From Candidatus Solibacter sp. (GTDB lineage Bacteria; Acidobacteriota; Terriglobia; Bryobacterales; Bryobacteraceae): DNA of 16,331 nt. Shown piece after piece: positions 14,839 to 16,331 of the stretch. A program made the translations under genes and the position numbers. Every line of letters starts with the position of its first letter. Within the stretch, counting starts at the first letter, position 1. The stretch spans positions 1 through 16,331 of the forward strand of contig JAPKZC010000158.1 in assembly GCA_026394025.1 (NCBI GenBank), in the 5' to 3' direction. The notes beneath the pieces are model-generated. The model saw nothing but the letters and a program-made list of their open reading frames with translations, did not search any database and had not been told where the DNA came from.

Positions 14839-16331
14839 ATGCCCGCAGTTTTGACGCATAAGACGATCATGTTGCTGGCCAGGCAGCGGCTCCAGGAGAT
14901 CGAGGAGACGCTGAAGGTCAAGCGGCTCGCCGCCGCCACGCCTCGCAGCAATATCGAAAATGCCGTGCAGGCGCTGGCCGCCAAGGCGCTGTCGTACTTG
15001 AACAGCGCGCCGCCTCCGAGCACGGATTTTCCGGGCGCCCCGTACGCTCAGCCGCTGGGGAGCGGCGTGTCAAAGTTCGCCGTCATGGGCGCGATGGGGC
15101 CGGACATTACCGGGTTCTCCAACGCCCTCGCGCCCGGGCAGGCATGGCCGTTCGACAACGTTCACAAGGGCTACCCCGACGAAGATCGTGAAGCGGTGGT
15201 GGCCAGCACGTGCGACCTCATCTTCCAACTATGGCGCAAGGTGTCCCTCGCCATCACCAGCGAAGTGCCCGCGGTGGACCCGCAGAACCCCCTGTTGAAC
15301 CCCCGGGATGCCCAGTTGAATATGATGCGCGCCTATGTGCTGGGGCACTTGTGCCACGTGGCAGGCGACGTTATTTCGCACCCGCTGATCCACGAAATCG
15401 AGTGGCGCTCCGCCACCTCCGCGCGCAGCAAACTGGAGCACGGCGATGGCGAGCACTCGCACGACGCGCTGGTGGCGCGGCAGGTGCTGCTGCGCGACAG
15501 CACGCGCGCAGGCGCGGCGTGGGACGCCTGGTGGCCCACGTTGAAAGAGGTTCCTCCGCAGTTTTTCGCGGCCTACTCCGATGCGTTGGAGCAGACCTAT
15601 ACGGCCGTCACCGCGCGCCGCGTCGGCCTGGCGGAGTTCGAGGAGCGGCTGGCGCCGCTGGGCCCGCCCACGCCGACGGCAGATTTCATCAAGGATGGCT
15701 ACAGCCTGTATCGCAGCGGCGTCATCTCGATGGCGTACCACTACACGACGTGGAACTGGTTCGCGTTTCTGCTGCCGGTGTGGGCGCCCATCATGACCGT
15801 GCCTTTGTTGGGCGGCGCGTTCGAGATCTCGCGCGAGTTCTTCATGGAACGGCCGGCGGGGGTGAAGAACGCGGATTCGTGGTCCGGTTTGTTGTCGCTG
15901 GGCTTCGCGCTGGGCAGCGCGGCGGCGCTGACGTATTCCATCTGGCTGGCCACGCTGACCATGCGCGGCGTCGAAGCACAGGCCATATACGGCATCGTCG
16001 GCAACTCCCTCTCCACGGTGCTGGGCATCGTTTTCTTCTTCACGCTGCTCTCCAACCACGTTTCCGCCGCGGTCCGCTTCGGCTTGTTCGTTGGCGTGCC
16101 GGCGCTGGTGGCGCTGGTTCAGTTGGTGATGTGGATTGTGTTCGAGGCGAAATCCGGCAGTGGCCGCCGCGCGAAACTGGCGCTGGCGCTGGCGGCGATG
16201 CTGCTGGGTCCGGTAATCGCCGCGCTGTTGGCCGCTCTGCTGTTCTGGGGCCTGCGCGGCGGCGATGGCAAGTTGGAGCCGGGCTGGTTCCTGCTGGCCT
16301 CTGGTATCTGGCTGCTGGCGTGGGGGGCGAT
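14839..16331 (+). CDS. Zinc-dependent phospholipase C-like domain with C-terminal multi-pass membrane region (3' partial)
   Basis: The frame stays open for 497 codons to the right edge. The N-terminus (MPAVLTHKTIMLLARQRLQE) has an early His (H7), as in zinc-dependent phospholipase C/S1-P1-type folds, where N-terminal residues help bind zinc. KFAVMGAMGPDITGF follows. The signature GHLCHVAGDVISHPLIH then gives H170, H173, D177, H181 and H185 in an H-x-x-H-x-x-x-D-x-x-x-H-x-x-x-H arrangement, with further His at 201, 206 and 208. From about residue 305 there are at least six hydrophobic segments (~305-328, 348-373, 385-405, 416-438, 448-467, 482-497). I infer a membrane-anchored lipase or nuclease-like enzyme, perhaps for host membrane opening and particle release, or an effector. 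Catalytic activity is not proved. Confidence 0.7.
   Translation, partial: MPAVLTHKTIMLLARQRLQEIEETLKVKRLAAATPRSNIENAVQALAAKALSYLNSAPPPSTDFPGAPYAQPLGSGVSKFAVMGAMGPDITGFSNALAPGQAWPFDNVHKGYPDEDREAVVASTCDLIFQLWRKVSLAITSEVPAVDPQNPLLNPRDAQLNMMRAYVLGHLCHVAGDVISHPLIHEIEWRSATSARSKLEHGDGEHSHDALVARQVLLRDSTRAGAAWDAWWPTLKEVPPQFFAAYSDALEQTYTAVTARRVGLAEFEERLAPLGPPTPTADFIKDGYSLYRSGVISMAYHYTTWNWFAFLLPVWAPIMTVPLLGGAFEISREFFMERPAGVKNADSWSGLLSLGFALGSAAALTYSIWLATLTMRGVEAQAIYGIVGNSLSTVLGIVFFFTLLSNHVSAAVRFGLFVGVPALVALVQLVMWIVFEAKSGSGRRAKLALALAAMLLGPVIAALLAALLFWGLRGGDGKLEPGWFLLASGIWLLAWGA

Overview
The window is GC-rich and coding on the + strand from end to end. It carries the baseplate, spike and fibre part of a contractile, phage-tail-like nanomachine. 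The core order is small tail protein, linker protein, gpD-type hub, gpV-type spike, PAAR-like tip, gp25/gpW-type wedge, gpJ-type wedge, and a further baseplate-position protein. This order fits an extracellular contractile injection system (eCIS) or phage tail. No capsid, terminase, integrase or lysis gene is visible, but sheath, tube, cap and ATPase genes would lie outside, so eCIS versus prophage cannot be settled here. The host is probably a soil Acidobacteriota of the Solibacter/Bryobacterales type. That inference rests on base composition, gene style and an interspersed repeat of the GGGAGCGGTC/CGGTCGCGGCTC type that I recall from those genomes; it was not checked.

Layout. Positions 1-7321 form a translationally coupled core in which most junctions are ATGA or GTGA overlaps (290, 1582, 2523, 3991, 5741). 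Positions 7322-11491 hold a surface or fibre module with short gaps and good Shine-Dalgarno sites: a protein with a carboxypeptidase-regulatory-like and a PASTA-type domain, a second PASTA-like protein, a 540-residue beta-rich protein, and a tail fibre with a collagen-like Gly-X-Y stalk. Positions 11498-14824 encode a 1108-residue, almost wholly helical protein that may be a tape measure or a long structural/effector protein. From 14839 to the right edge runs an open gene for a zinc-dependent phospholipase C-like domain followed by at least six membrane helices.

Three genes are interrupted: gpJ near 4700, the PASTA protein near 7673, and the collagen fibre near 10506. In all three the reading frame moves the same way (loss of one base modulo three). 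Two of the sites are repaired by restoring a single base to a short G or C run, which points to assembly error or recent decay rather than to separate small genes.

The linker gene at 290-1585 contains four in-frame 48-bp tandem repeats, followed by an inverted pair of related sequences that resembles a REPIN. A mobile intergenic-type repeat therefore seems to have colonised the disordered part of a tail protein. No tRNA, rRNA, CRISPR, terminator or non-coding gap above 300 bases was seen.
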